The notes: generated from the letters alone by a model not told the origin. A DNA stretch of 36,200 nt from an uncultured Clostridia bacterium (GCA_947652665.1 CANTDZ010000013.1:1-36200), one strand, 5' to 3'. Numbered from the stretch's first letter, positions 25,880 to 34,300 are shown. A program made the numbers and translations.

Positions 25880-26821
25880 ATGTCAATGGACAGGCTGCTG
25901 GAAAAAATGGCCGAGAAGCAAAACCCCACGGTGGCAGGCTTGGACCCCAAGCTTAGCTACATACCGGAGTACATTCGGGAGGAAAGTTACCGGAAGTACG
26001 GCAAGACCCTGGAAGGCGCGGCGGATGCCCTGCTGGCTTTCAACAAAGGGCTCATTGACGGGCTGTGCGACGTCGTCCCGGCCGTAAAGCCCCAGGCGGC
26101 CTACTATGAGATGTACGGCTGGCAGGGAGTAAAGGCCCTTACGGAAACCATCGCCTATGCGAAGGAAAAGGGGTTGTTTGTCATCACCGACGGCAAGCGT
26201 AACGACATCGGCGCGACCATGCAGGCCTACGCCGCCGGCCACCTGGGCGAGACCGACGTGGAGGGCGAGACCTTCGAAGCCTTCGGCGCAGATGCTCTGA
26301 CCGTAAACGGCTACCTGGGCACTGACGGCATCGAACCCCTGCTGACCGTGTGCGCAGGGAAGGATAAGGGCATCTTCGTCCTGGCCAAGACATCGAACCC
26401 TTCCTCTGGCGAGTTCCAGGATCAGATGCTCCATGCCATGTACGAGCCCCTTTACCGTGCCATGGGCAATATGTGCCAGCAGTGGGGCTTGAAATTGCCC
26501 GGGAAATATGGCTATAGCGGCGTCGGTGCGGTGGTTGGGGCCACTTACCCCAAGCAGCTTAAGGAACTCCGCACGGCCCTGCCCAATACCATGTTCCTAG
26601 TCCCTGGCTATGGAGCTCAAGGCGGCGCGGCAGAGGACGTGGCACAAGGCTTTGACCAAAACGGCTTAGGGGCTATTGTCAATTCTTCCCGCGCCATCAT
26701 GTGCGCCTGGCAGAAAGAAAACTGCGATCCTCAAGATTACGCTGGCGCCGCCCGCCGCGAGGCCGAGCGTATGCGTGACGAAATTATGGGCTGCGTGGGC
26801 AAGATTATTCTGCCCCAGTAA
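25880..26821 (+). CDS. pyrF: Orotidine 5'-phosphate decarboxylase, type 2
   Basis: This 313-aa enzyme makes UMP from OMP, the last step of the pathway. Its length and motifs place it in the longer type 2 group. The active-site set D104-x-K106-x-x-D109 lies in FVITDGKRNDIG, and the phosphate-binding end is VPGYGAQGG. An upstream GTG at 25871 overlaps the ribosome binding site AAAGGAG; ATG 25880 lies 8 nt beyond it and is chosen. It is followed 16 nt later by pyrK. Confidence 0.95.
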   Translation: MSMDRLLEKMAEKQNPTVAGLDPKLSYIPEYIREESYRKYGKTLEGAADALLAFNKGLIDGLCDVVPAVKPQAAYYEMYGWQGVKALTETIAYAKEKGLFVITDGKRNDIGATMQAYAAGHLGETDVEGETFEAFGADALTVNGYLGTDGIEPLLTVCAGKDKGIFVLAKTSNPSSGEFQDQMLHAMYEPLYRAMGNMCQQWGLKLPGKYGYSGVGAVVGATYPKQLKELRTALPNTMFLVPGYGAQGGAAEDVAQGFDQNGLGAIVNSSRAIMCAWQKENCDPQDYAGAARREAERMRDEIMGCVGKIILPQ

Positions 26822-26837
26822 AGCGAAGGGAGCCGCC

Positions 26838-27599
26838 ATGAAAAAATTTGATTCATTGCCCTGCCGCCTCCGGGATGTCCGGCGGCTGGCGGAAGATGTG
26901 TTTGATTTTGTGTTTGAGTGCGAGGGTTTGGCGGAAAATGCCGCCCCTGGACAGTTCGCCCAAATACGCCTGCCGGGGCACACGCTGCGCAGGCCCATTT
27001 CCATCTGCGGCATAGAGAAGGAAAACGGCTGGCTGCGGTTTGTATTCCAGATACGGGGGCAGGGAACGGCGGAATTGGCTGACTGCGAACCCGGCGACGA
27101 GCTGGAAATTTTAGCCCCTCTGGGCCAAGGCTTCCCCCTTGATAAGACGAAGAAGACCCTGCTCATCGGCGGCGGGATCGGCGTGCCGCCCTTGCTGGGC
27201 TGTGCGGCGGCGCTGGGCGACAAGGCCGTAGCTTGTTTGGGCTTCCGCAATAAAAGTGCTGTGATTTTAGAGGAAGACTTCCGGGCTGCCGGGGCCAAAA
27301 CCGCCATCGCCACCGACGACGGCTCTTATGGCCACCACGGCCTTGTCACCGAATTGGCCGAACAGGAGGACTTCGACGTGGTCTTTGCCTGTGGCCCCAC
27401 GCCGATGCTCCGGGCGGCGAAAGCCTTGGCCGAAAGCCGCCAGGTGCCCTGCTACCTTTCTCTGGAGGAGCGCATGGCCTGCGGCATCGGAGCCTGCCTG
27501 GGCTGCGCTACGCCCCTTCTGCGGGAGGACGGTTCGCAGTATTTTGGCCACGTGTGCAAAGACGGCCCGGTGTTTGACAGCCGCCGGGTGGTTTTGTAA
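26838..27599 (+). CDS. pyrK: Dihydroorotate dehydrogenase B electron transfer subunit
   Basis: This 253-aa protein carries FAD and a 2Fe-2S cluster and passes electrons from the PyrD FMN to NAD+. The ferredoxin-reductase-like fold shows RRPISICGIE (FAD binding), LLIGGGIGVPPLLG (NAD binding) and ACGPTPM. The cluster ligands are C215, C220, C223 and C240 in the segment ACGIGACLGC and the later GHVCKDGP. The frame is open upstream to 26676, inside pyrF, but ATG 26838 with GAAGGGAG is the proper start. It precedes the PyrD fusion by 12 nt, as expected for its partner. Confidence 0.95.
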   Translation: MKKFDSLPCRLRDVRRLAEDVFDFVFECEGLAENAAPGQFAQIRLPGHTLRRPISICGIEKENGWLRFVFQIRGQGTAELADCEPGDELEILAPLGQGFPLDKTKKTLLIGGGIGVPPLLGCAAALGDKAVACLGFRNKSAVILEEDFRAAGAKTAIATDDGSYGHHGLVTELAEQEDFDVVFACGPTPMLRAAKALAESRQVPCYLSLEERMACGIGACLGCATPLLREDGSQYFGHVCKDGPVFDSRRVVL

Positions 27600-27611
27600 A
27601 AGGAGGACGCT

Positions 27612-29120
27612 ATGATCCTATTGTGTTCAAACGGCTTAACCAGCCACGAACTGCTTCGGGAGGCTCAAAAATATGTGGGCCATGCCCAAAAGGCCGCCTT
27701 GGTGGTGACAGCCGACCCGCAGTACAAAGAAAAAAACTACCATGTCGAACGCTGCTGCAAACAGCTCTCCTATCTGGGTTTGGAAACCGAAATCTTTGAT
27801 TTTGACACCCAGCCTGCCGAAGCGCTTTTGCAGTATGGCGTGGTTGAATTAATAGGCGGCAATCCCTATTATTTGCTGCATTCCATCCGCCAGCATAACG
27901 GCGGGGATGTGCTGCGCCGAATCGCGGAGCAGGGCCTTCTGATTGGATGGAGCGCCGGGGCGCTGGTGCTGGAGCAAACCATCGGCCTTATCGACCGTTA
28001 TTTGCCGGACCTCAACTTTGTAGGCCTGCAAGACCGCGCTGGCCTGGGCTTAACGGACATCCAGATTCTGCCCCACTACAGCAAGCTGCAAAAGCAGGAC
28101 GCCAGCACCGAAGAAAAGTGCCGTCAATACGAGACGGAAAACCATTGCGCGGTTCTCCGCCTGGACGATGGGGAGGGGGTCCTGCTGGAGAAGGAGCCCC
28201 GTGTCATCCGCCTTTCTATGAAAGTTCAGGTAGCTGGGGTCGATTTCGCAAACCCGCTCATAGCAGCCTCAGGCACCTTTGGCTTTGGCCGGGAGTACGG
28301 GGAGCTTTACCCTCTCTCTGTGCTGGGCGGGATATCCTGCAAAGGCATCACCATAAAAGAGCGTCCTGGCAACCCGCCGCCCCGGGTGACGGAAACGCCG
28401 GGCGGGATGCTCAACGCCGTGGGACTGCAAAACCCTGGAGTTGACCACTTCGTTCAGGAGGACTTGCCGTGGCTGTCGAAGCAGGGCACACGCATCGTAG
28501 CAAATGTAGCGGGCAATGCTCCGGAGGACTACTGCGCTACGGTGGAAAAGCTTAATGACACCTGCGTGGACATGGTCGAACTGAACATTTCCTGCCCCAA
28601 TGTGAAGCAGGGCGGCGTGCAGTTTGGCACCACGCCGGAGGGTGTTTTCGGCATTACCAGCGAGGTTCGCAAGCATTGCAAGAAGCCGCTTATGGTGAAG
28701 CTGTCGCCCAATGTCACCGACATTTCTGAGATGGCCCTGGCAGCCGAGGCGGCGGGGGCCGATGCCGTGTCCCTTATCAACACGCTGACGGGTATGCGAA
28801 TCGACATACGCACCCGCAGGCCCATCATCCACAACAACACGGGCGGCCTTTCGGGCCCGGCGCTGCTGCCTGTCGCGCTGCGCATGGTTTGGCAGACAGC
28901 CCAGAAAGTCAAGATCCCCATTGTAGGCCTGGGCGGCATTTCCACCTGGCAGGACGCTGTGGAGATGCTGTTGGCGGGGGCGACGGCTTTACAGATCGGC
29001 ACCGTGCTCTTTACCGACCCTTACGCGCCCCAAAAAATCCTCGAAGGCCTGCTGAAATTTATGCACGAGCAGGGCATTCAAAGCCTGTCGGAGTTAACTG
29101 GAGGTATACGTCCATGGTAA
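27612..29120 (+). CDS. pyrD: Peptidase S51 domain fused to dihydroorotate dehydrogenase B catalytic subunit (PyrD)
   Basis: This 502-aa protein joins two domains that are normally separate. Residues 1-202 form a peptidase S51-type unit (peptidase E/cyanophycinase-like, class I amidotransferase-like fold) with VELIGGNPYYLL, the nucleophile Ser114 in GWSAGAL, Asp128 and His155 in LPHYSKL. Residues about 203-502 are a full class 1B PyrD: ANPLIAASGTFGFGREY, GITIKERPGNP, catalytic Cys328 in ELNISCPNVKQGG, and the FMN-phosphate end IVGLGGISTWQDAVEMLLAGA. There is no stop at the junction, and the internal ATG 28218 has only a distant AAGGAG (21 nt), so separate translation of PyrD seems weak. PyrK sits directly upstream. 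PyrD makes orotate; the role of the S51 part is unknown. A stop-loss sequencing error should be excluded. Confidence 0.88.
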   Translation: MILLCSNGLTSHELLREAQKYVGHAQKAALVVTADPQYKEKNYHVERCCKQLSYLGLETEIFDFDTQPAEALLQYGVVELIGGNPYYLLHSIRQHNGGDVLRRIAEQGLLIGWSAGALVLEQTIGLIDRYLPDLNFVGLQDRAGLGLTDIQILPHYSKLQKQDASTEEKCRQYETENHCAVLRLDDGEGVLLEKEPRVIRLSMKVQVAGVDFANPLIAASGTFGFGREYGELYPLSVLGGISCKGITIKERPGNPPPRVTETPGGMLNAVGLQNPGVDHFVQEDLPWLSKQGTRIVANVAGNAPEDYCATVEKLNDTCVDMVELNISCPNVKQGGVQFGTTPEGVFGITSEVRKHCKKPLMVKLSPNVTDISEMALAAEAAGADAVSLINTLTGMRIDIRTRRPIIHNNTGGLSGPALLPVALRMVWQTAQKVKIPIVGLGGISTWQDAVEMLLAGATALQIGTVLFTDPYAPQKILEGLLKFMHEQGIQSLSELTGGIRPW

Positions 29121-29779
29121 CAACTGTTTATATCGTGCGGCATTGCCAGTCTACGGGGAATCTGGGGGGGCGCTTCCAAGGGCGCTTCGACGCGCCCGTA
29201 AGCCCCCAGGGAGAGCAGCAGTTGGATTTGCTCTCCCTGCGCTTCCGCAATATTCACATAGATGCGGTTTACTCCAGCCCCCTCACCCGGGCCTATAGAA
29301 CCGCTGAGGCTATCAACCGCTTCCATGGCCTGCCTATTCAGGCGGATGAGGGCTTGTCTGAAATTGACGTGGGGGAGATGGAGAACCTTCTTTTGGGCGA
29401 GATCGCAGTGAAGTTCCCCGTGGCGGCTAAGGCCTGGGATGAGGCTCCCGACCAGTGCCAGTTCCCCGGGGGCGAATCCATGGACCAGGTGTATGACCGC
29501 GTAAATGCCGCTTTCGACCGCATCATAGAAAAAGAGCGGGGCAAAACGGTGGCCGTAGCTACCCACGGCGGGGCAATCCGCACCTTGTATGCGCGGGTGG
29601 TGTCCGGGTCGCTAGCCGGCATACGGGAGAGTACAGTGTTCGGCAATACTGGCGTAAGCGTATTGAAAGAAGAAAACGGCGTGCTCCGTTGGGAGATGGT
29701 GAACGATATGTCCCACCTGCCAGAAGAACTAAGCCGTCCGCCTGTCATATTTAACTTTGGGGAGGCCGCGCCCGTATGA
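29114..29779 (+). CDS. Histidine phosphatase family protein
   Basis: This 221-aa protein belongs to the phosphoglycerate-mutase-like phosphatases that use a phosphohistidine intermediate. The catalytic stretch is YIVRHCQSTGN with His10; the usual Gly after RH is Cys here, a known type of variation. YSSPLTRAYRTAEAI carries the next Arg of the pocket, EIDVGEMENL and the late second histidine in VAVATHGGAIRTL complete the site. The ATG 29114 lies inside the end of the PyrD fusion, 9 nt after TGGAGG; its own stop overlaps ruvX by 4 nt. The substrate is unknown; nucleotide-related dephosphorylation is a guess from context. Confidence 0.88.
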   Translation: MVTTVYIVRHCQSTGNLGGRFQGRFDAPVSPQGEQQLDLLSLRFRNIHIDAVYSSPLTRAYRTAEAINRFHGLPIQADEGLSEIDVGEMENLLLGEIAVKFPVAAKAWDEAPDQCQFPGGESMDQVYDRVNAAFDRIIEKERGKTVAVATHGGAIRTLYARVVSGSLAGIRESTVFGNTGVSVLKEENGVLRWEMVNDMSHLPEELSRPPVIFNFGEAAPV

Positions 29780-30195
29780 TCATCCTCTCTGTAGACTTAG
29801 GCAAGGCCCGTACCGGTCTGGCCGTGTGCGATAGGGGGGAGGTGTTGGCTTCGCCCTTGTCTGTCATCACGGAGCGCGACCCGGAGCGCCTGGTGGAGAA
29901 GGTCGCGCTGGCCGCAAAAGAAGCCGGGGCCGAACAGCTGGTCGTGGGCCTGCCGAGAAATATGGACGGCACAGAGGGCGAATCGGCCCAGAACGCCCGG
30001 CAGATGGCCGCCCGGCTGGAGGAAGCCACGGGCTTACCCGTAGCTTTGTGCGATGAGCGGGGCACCACTATCACCGCCCATGGCTATCTGAACGAAACCA
30101 ATACCCGGGGCAAAAAGCGTAAGGCGGTAGTGGACGCCGTTGCTGCTACTGTAATTTTGGAAGACTATCTGCGCGCCCGGCGCAACCAGGCATGA
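29776..30195 (+). CDS. ruvX: Putative pre-16S rRNA nuclease / Holliday junction resolvase-like protein RuvX (YqgF)
   Basis: This 139-aa protein has the RNase-H-like YqgF fold: LSVDLGKARTGLAVCD with the first catalytic Asp, VVGLPRNMDGTEG, LCDERGTTI, and DAVAATVILEDYL with the final Asp. Length matches the family. It trims the 5' end of pre-16S rRNA in Escherichia coli and was earlier proposed to act on Holliday junctions. The start ATG 29776 overlaps the histidine phosphatase stop. It ends the long operon that starts with the YdcF-type gene. Confidence 0.93.
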   Translation: MIILSVDLGKARTGLAVCDRGEVLASPLSVITERDPERLVEKVALAAKEAGAEQLVVGLPRNMDGTEGESAQNARQMAARLEEATGLPVALCDERGTTITAHGYLNETNTRGKKRKAVVDAVAATVILEDYLRARRNQA

Positions 30196-30199
30196 TAAG

Positions 30200-30234
30200 G
30201 AAAAGCCCAGCCCCTTTTGAGGGCCGGGCTTTTC
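30200..30234. terminator. Bidirectional terminator between ruvX and the DUF4179 gene
   Basis: A 9-bp stem, GAAAAGCCC (30200-30208) with GGGCTTTTC (30226-30234), is extended inside by GCCC/GGGC. A and T tracts in the arms allow use on both strands. Confidence 0.8.
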
Positions 30235-30240
30235 TATCAC

Positions 30241-32199
30241 TTAAAATTTTGTCTGGCCGATTTCTGTTATCAGAATCCCATTTATTTCTACCCCGGTCAC
30301 TTTATCGGGGTCTACCGTTTTCTGCAGGCGGTAATGTGCGGATTGGGATTTATTGGCGTTGGTTTCTTCTGGCTCTTGCGTCCAAGCGTAAGCAGTGCCT
30401 CCGCCAAAGCTGCCTTCCGAGTCGGCATCAATGGTTTCTCCTTCGCACAGAACCTGCACGGTCTGGATTTTTTCCGCATTCACATTGGTGCCCGTAATGC
30501 GCAGCCCGTCGGTTCCCATCAAGGTGACTTCTCTTATGTCCATCCCGGCCTGCCACAGGGCTTCATAACCCTCGGACGCGTTGGTACCCGGCAGTTCTTT
30601 CTCCACCCCGTTGATCCGCAGGGCCGTGACCTCCTTGGCGTCTACCGGCTGCGCGTCTGTAAGGTACCGCACGGAGCCTACCATATAAGTAGTGATACAT
30701 TCTCCGTAGCCAGTCAAAGAGCGCTGGCTTTCAAAGTACCCGCTATTTTTCAAAACACGATAGGGTACGATTGTATCGCCGCATACCAGCTCCACATCCC
30801 GTATGCTCCCAACGCCCTTATAGTGGACCTCGTCGTCCCGATATCCGCTGATGAACACGCCCATGGGTGTGATCTCCAGCTTGTCAATGCGCACATCGCC
30901 CACCAGCATGGGGCCGTAGACGGCCAGGGAATCCGGCAGGGCTTCCCCGAGGGGGAATTCTATCTGGGTGCCGATGTCCGTTTCTTCGCGGGTTATAGTA
31001 TACGCGAAGAATTCGTAATTTTCCAGTTCGTTGGGGTTTATCTCAAATAAGAAATCCGTATATCCCGGCGCATTGTAGCCAGGCCCGGCAACCGTCCGGC
31101 CCTTGCTGTCAAGGTCGAATGATATCATGCTTGCGCTTTTGAAGGAACGGTACTGATAAATTTCCTCGCTGTTGCCTCCTTCTTTTCGGAGCTCTATCAT
31201 CCTTTCGGCAATTTCCCTGCCTTTCCCGGCCTCCGCGCAGATAATGTCAAAATCCGTATAAGGGTTGCTGTAGCCGGATTTGCCAGGCAGGTAGGCCTGG
31301 ATGCCGAACTTGCCGTTTACAAAGCCAGAGGCGGTTATGCGGATATCCTCCGCTCCGGGCAAGGTGTACCCGTCGCTGGGCTTTAGGACGTGGAAGTTTG
31401 CCTCGAAGCCTGTAAAGTCCATGTCTTCCCACTCAGACAAAGAGTATTCCGGGCATCTCCCCGTTTTGGCAGGAGGCAGGGGCCCGTCGAGCCGGATGTA
31501 GGTGGGCGTTTCATCTCCCTCGGCATAACCATAATGTCCATATACGGGCAGGGTTTCCGACTCGGAGCTGCCTACCTCCAGCGGGATATAATCCTGGGTT
31601 TCTATGGTACGCGTGCCCTGTACCAGATTCAACTTTACTGTACTGCCGGATACATCATACGTCCCATTAGAATCAAAATCCAGACGGCATAAGGCAGTTT
31701 GTGTAGCAGGGTCGTATTCCAGCACGCGCTCATACCACTGGGCACCCTGGGCCCGCTGTACGCCGTCTTCCGGGTAATCGCCGTTGAGCTGAACAATGGA
31801 ATCAAGCATAGTCGACTTGCTTAAGCGGTCCTTGCCCTCCGTATCCTGCAAAGTAAAATACACAGAAAACGTATCTTCCGTATTCATCGTGCCCAGCACT
31901 TCCAAGCGGAAGCCGTTGTTTTCGGCTTCTGCCAGGACAGGGGTGAGGCTCTCGCCCACGGCCGACCCTGACTGGAACAGCATTTCTCGGAACCCGGGCA
32001 CAGCGGCGGCTACGGCGGTCAGGGAGATGCACAGCACCACAGCCAATGCAACCACTGTTGAAAGGCCCCGCTTGTGCCGTACCGGGGCAACCCAGCGTAT
32101 GCCATTACGGGCGTCCTCCATGTAGCGCAGCGTGGTTTCCACCAACTGCTTCTCCGGTACCAACTGTCTGTTCATAGAATCGTAAGTCTGCCTAAACAT
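30241..32199 (-). CDS. DUF4179 membrane protein, probable anti-sigma partner of the ECF sigma factor
   Basis: This 652-aa protein has a short cytosolic N-terminus (about 1-44), a single membrane span (LSTVVALAVVLCISLTAV, about 46-64) and a long extracytoplasmic part. The part just after the span (about 70-160) matches DUF4179, with FREMLFQSGSAVGE and GFRLEVLGTMNTEDTFSVYFTLQD. The rest is beta-rich and not recognised. The pairing with an ECF sigma factor, overlapping by 8 nt, is the usual anti-sigma arrangement, so holding the sigma factor at the membrane until an outside signal is the likely role. The ATG 32199 follows GAGGAGGG. No protease site for signal release was identified. Confidence 0.8.
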   Translation of the reverse strand: MFRQTYDSMNRQLVPEKQLVETTLRYMEDARNGIRWVAPVRHKRGLSTVVALAVVLCISLTAVAAAVPGFREMLFQSGSAVGESLTPVLAEAENNGFRLEVLGTMNTEDTFSVYFTLQDTEGKDRLSKSTMLDSIVQLNGDYPEDGVQRAQGAQWYERVLEYDPATQTALCRLDFDSNGTYDVSGSTVKLNLVQGTRTIETQDYIPLEVGSSESETLPVYGHYGYAEGDETPTYIRLDGPLPPAKTGRCPEYSLSEWEDMDFTGFEANFHVLKPSDGYTLPGAEDIRITASGFVNGKFGIQAYLPGKSGYSNPYTDFDIICAEAGKGREIAERMIELRKEGGNSEEIYQYRSFKSASMISFDLDSKGRTVAGPGYNAPGYTDFLFEINPNELENYEFFAYTITREETDIGTQIEFPLGEALPDSLAVYGPMLVGDVRIDKLEITPMGVFISGYRDDEVHYKGVGSIRDVELVCGDTIVPYRVLKNSGYFESQRSLTGYGECITTYMVGSVRYLTDAQPVDAKEVTALRINGVEKELPGTNASEGYEALWQAGMDIREVTLMGTDGLRITGTNVNAEKIQTVQVLCEGETIDADSEGSFGGGTAYAWTQEPEETNANKSQSAHYRLQKTVDPDKVTGVEINGILITEIGQTKF

Positions 32200-32668
32200 T
32201 CTCTAAGCCCTCCTCTTCAAGTATCTCCTTCATCATGCCCCTGGCGCGCTCCAGGCGCTTGCGTACGGCGGCGGGGGAACAGCCGGTGATCCGCGCAATC
32301 TCTTCGGTAGGCATATCCTCCCAGTAAAACAGATGCAGCACTACCCGGTATTTCTGCGGCAGGCGCAAAAGCTCCTGGTGCAGGTCCCACTGGTCGCGGG
32401 TCTCAAAGGGAAGGCCATCCTCCAAAGGGACATTCCGCCTGTGCCAGGGAGCCCGCCACACATTGCGGCAGCAGTTGAGCGTCACCCGCAAGAACCATGC
32501 TTTTTCGTGCTCCGAGCTTTCAAATTCCGGCGTCTTTTCCACATACCGCAGGAACACCTCCTGGAACACATCCTCGGCGTCGGACTTGCTTCGCAGCTGG
32601 GCAAAAGCCAGCCGGAACACGCTGGGCCCCTGCCGTGCGACCACTTCCTCGTCTTTCCTATCCTCCAC
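32192..32668 (-). CDS. ECF-type RNA polymerase sigma factor
   Basis: This 158-aa protein contains sigma-70 region 2 (VFRLAFAQLRSKSDAEDVFQEVFLRY followed by HEKAWFLRVTLNCCRNVWR) and region 4 (LPQKYRVVLHLFYWEDMPTEEIARITGCSPAAVRKRLERARGMM), with no region 3, as in ECF sigma factors. The frame can also start with TTG at 32677, but that codon touches the AGGAGG (32683-32678) with no spacing; the GTG at 32668 lies 9 nt after it and is preferred. It overlaps the DUF4179 gene, its likely anti-sigma factor. A possible self-driven promoter lies at 32694-32722. Confidence 0.88.
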   Translation of the reverse strand: MEDRKDEEVVARQGPSVFRLAFAQLRSKSDAEDVFQEVFLRYVEKTPEFESSEHEKAWFLRVTLNCCRNVWRAPWHRRNVPLEDGLPFETRDQWDLHQELLRLPQKYRVVLHLFYWEDMPTEEIARITGCSPAAVRKRLERARGMMKEILEEEGLENV

Positions 32669-32693
32669 GGGGTTCAACCTCCTTTCTGCCCTA

Positions 32694-32722
32694 TATACGG
32701 TTTAGCCTGCCCGATTGTGACA
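32694..32722 (-). promoter_or_regulatory. Possible ECF-type promoter for the sigma-DUF4179 unit
   Basis: On the minus strand, TGTCAC (32722-32717) and CGTATA (32699-32694) are separated by 17 bp. The form resembles ECF promoters in Firmicutes (TGAAAC-type -35 with CGT-type -10) more than a sigma-A promoter; the best sigma-A reading has a poor 20-bp spacer. Confidence 0.5.
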
Positions 32723-32753
32723 AGCTATTGCATTTTTTGTTGGGGGATAAAAA

Positions 32754-32782
32754 GAAAGGCTCGGGTTAGCCCCGGGCCTTTC
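32754..32782 (-). terminator. Terminator of the uracil/xanthine permease gene
   Basis: A 12-bp stem with one G-T pair, GAAAGGCTCGGG (32754-32765) and CCCGGGCCTTTC (32771-32782), has a 5-nt loop. Read on the minus strand it is followed by TTTTTATC, as expected for the permease transcript. Confidence 0.8.
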
Positions 32783-32800
32783 CTGCTTTACAGTGAAGAT

Positions 32801-34222
32801 TTACCGATCCGCGTCCTTGCGTTCCGGGAGCACTTCGTCCTTATCCACAACATGGGCCACCAGCCCCTTGCCGTGCTCTTCTGCGCTGGGGATGATGAGA
32901 TTCAGAATGATGCCTACGATGATTCCCAGTCCAATATTGGAGAAGCTGAACGTGGCATTGCCAATGACAGCCCCGCCAATCGCCAGGACCAGCATTACGG
33001 CGGCGATGCAGAGGTTGCGGTTTTTGGTGAAGTCCACATGGTTCTCCACCAGGGTGCGCAGGCCTACAGAAGCGATCATGCCATACAGCACGATGCACGC
33101 TCCGCCCAGCACGCAGTTGGGCACGGACTGGATAACGCCAATGGCCTTTCCAAAGAAGCTGACCACGATGGCAATTAAAGCGGCAATGCGTAAGGAAGCG
33201 GGATTATAATTGCCAGTAGCGGCCAGTACAGCGGTGTTTTCACTGTACGTGGTGTTGGGAGGGCCGCCTACAAATCCAGCGAAGACAGTTGCCAGGCCGT
33301 CGCCCATCATGGTGCGGTGCAGGCCGGGCCTTTCGGTGAACTTCTTGTTTACCACCGCGCCGTTAGCGTATACGTCGCCGACGTGCTCCACGCAGGTCAC
33401 GATAGCAATAGGCGCAATCATGCCGATAGCTGTGATATTAAAAGTAGGCAGCACAAAGTGGGGCGCCTGTAACCAACCGTAATTTGCAATGACGCTGGTG
33501 TCCATCAAACTTTGGGGGGCGATGCCAGTCTTAGTGACAATAAGGGTCACCACATAGCCGCTGACCAAGGCAATGACAATCGAAGACATTTTCACCATGC
33601 CCTTGCCGCAGCTGGAAAGGAACACGGCCAGCAGGCACACCAGCGCGGCGATTACCCAGGCCCAAACATAGGTGGGCATATCGTAGCCCTCGCCGAAGGG
33701 GGAGAGGGCGCTGCCATCCGGCCCATACTGGGTCTGGATGTTGGAAATAGCCGTAGAAGCAAGGTTCAGGCCGATCAAGGTGATCCCCACGCCCCGTACT
33801 ACCGGAGGGAACAGGGTATCAATGAGCCCTTTGCCGAAAATGCGGATGACCAGGGCCAGCAGCAAGTAGAAGATGCCAGATACGATGATGCCTCCCATAG
33901 CCGCTGCGATCTGCTCGTCTTTGGTAGCCCCAAAGGCCGAGTTGCCCACTACCCCGCAGATGGCGGAAATAAAGGCGAAGGAACTGCCTAAGAAAGTTGG
34001 CATACGGCCGCCCGTGCACAGATGGAAGATCAGCGTGCCGACACCGGCGCAGAATAGGGCCACGCCCACGTCCAGCCCGGTGAGCAGCGGCACAAGGATC
34101 GTGGCACAGCTCATGGCGAAAGCGTGCTGGAAGCCCAAGGCTACGGCTTTCTTCACGCCCAGCTTTTCGTATTCCTTGGAATCGGGGAACAAAAAGCTGT
34201 TGATTTTTGAAAAGATGCTCAT
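32801..34222 (-). CDS. uraA: Uracil/xanthine permease, NCS2 family (UraA-like)
   Basis: This 473-aa protein is a polytopic NCS2 nucleobase transporter with about 12-14 membrane spans. Family marks are GFQHAFAMSCATILVPLLTGLDVG near the N-terminus, PTFLGSSFAFISAI, the central VTCVEHVGDVYANGAVVNKKF with its conserved Glu, GPPNTTYSENTAVLAATG, and FGKAIGVIQSVPNCVLGGACIVLYGMIASVGLR. It imports uracil or xanthine with a cation. The ATG 34222 follows AGGAGGG on the minus strand. It is a separate unit, facing away from the pyrimidine operon; salvage of uracil would complement that pathway. UraA versus xanthine specificity cannot be settled by eye. Confidence 0.9.
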   Translation of the reverse strand: MSIFSKINSFLFPDSKEYEKLGVKKAVALGFQHAFAMSCATILVPLLTGLDVGVALFCAGVGTLIFHLCTGGRMPTFLGSSFAFISAICGVVGNSAFGATKDEQIAAAMGGIIVSGIFYLLLALVIRIFGKGLIDTLFPPVVRGVGITLIGLNLASTAISNIQTQYGPDGSALSPFGEGYDMPTYVWAWVIAALVCLLAVFLSSCGKGMVKMSSIVIALVSGYVVTLIVTKTGIAPQSLMDTSVIANYGWLQAPHFVLPTFNITAIGMIAPIAIVTCVEHVGDVYANGAVVNKKFTERPGLHRTMMGDGLATVFAGFVGGPPNTTYSENTAVLAATGNYNPASLRIAALIAIVVSFFGKAIGVIQSVPNCVLGGACIVLYGMIASVGLRTLVENHVDFTKNRNLCIAAVMLVLAIGGAVIGNATFSFSNIGLGIIVGIILNLIIPSAEEHGKGLVAHVVDKDEVLPERKDADR

Positions 34223-34300
34223 TTTTTCCTGCCCTCCTGTTTTGATAGCAAATGGTTTTGCCCGCCCGGTTTACCCCTCCGTGCAGGCGCGTTCTTGCAG

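Noticed and set aside
32669..32677. TTG start for the ECF sigma factor
   Set aside because: The codon directly abuts AGGAGG with no spacer; GTG 32668 has a normal 9-nt spacing.
34223..34300. A possible riboswitch in the permease leader
   Set aside because: The leader is only about 70 nt and I could not find a conserved purine, PreQ1 or similar core by eye.
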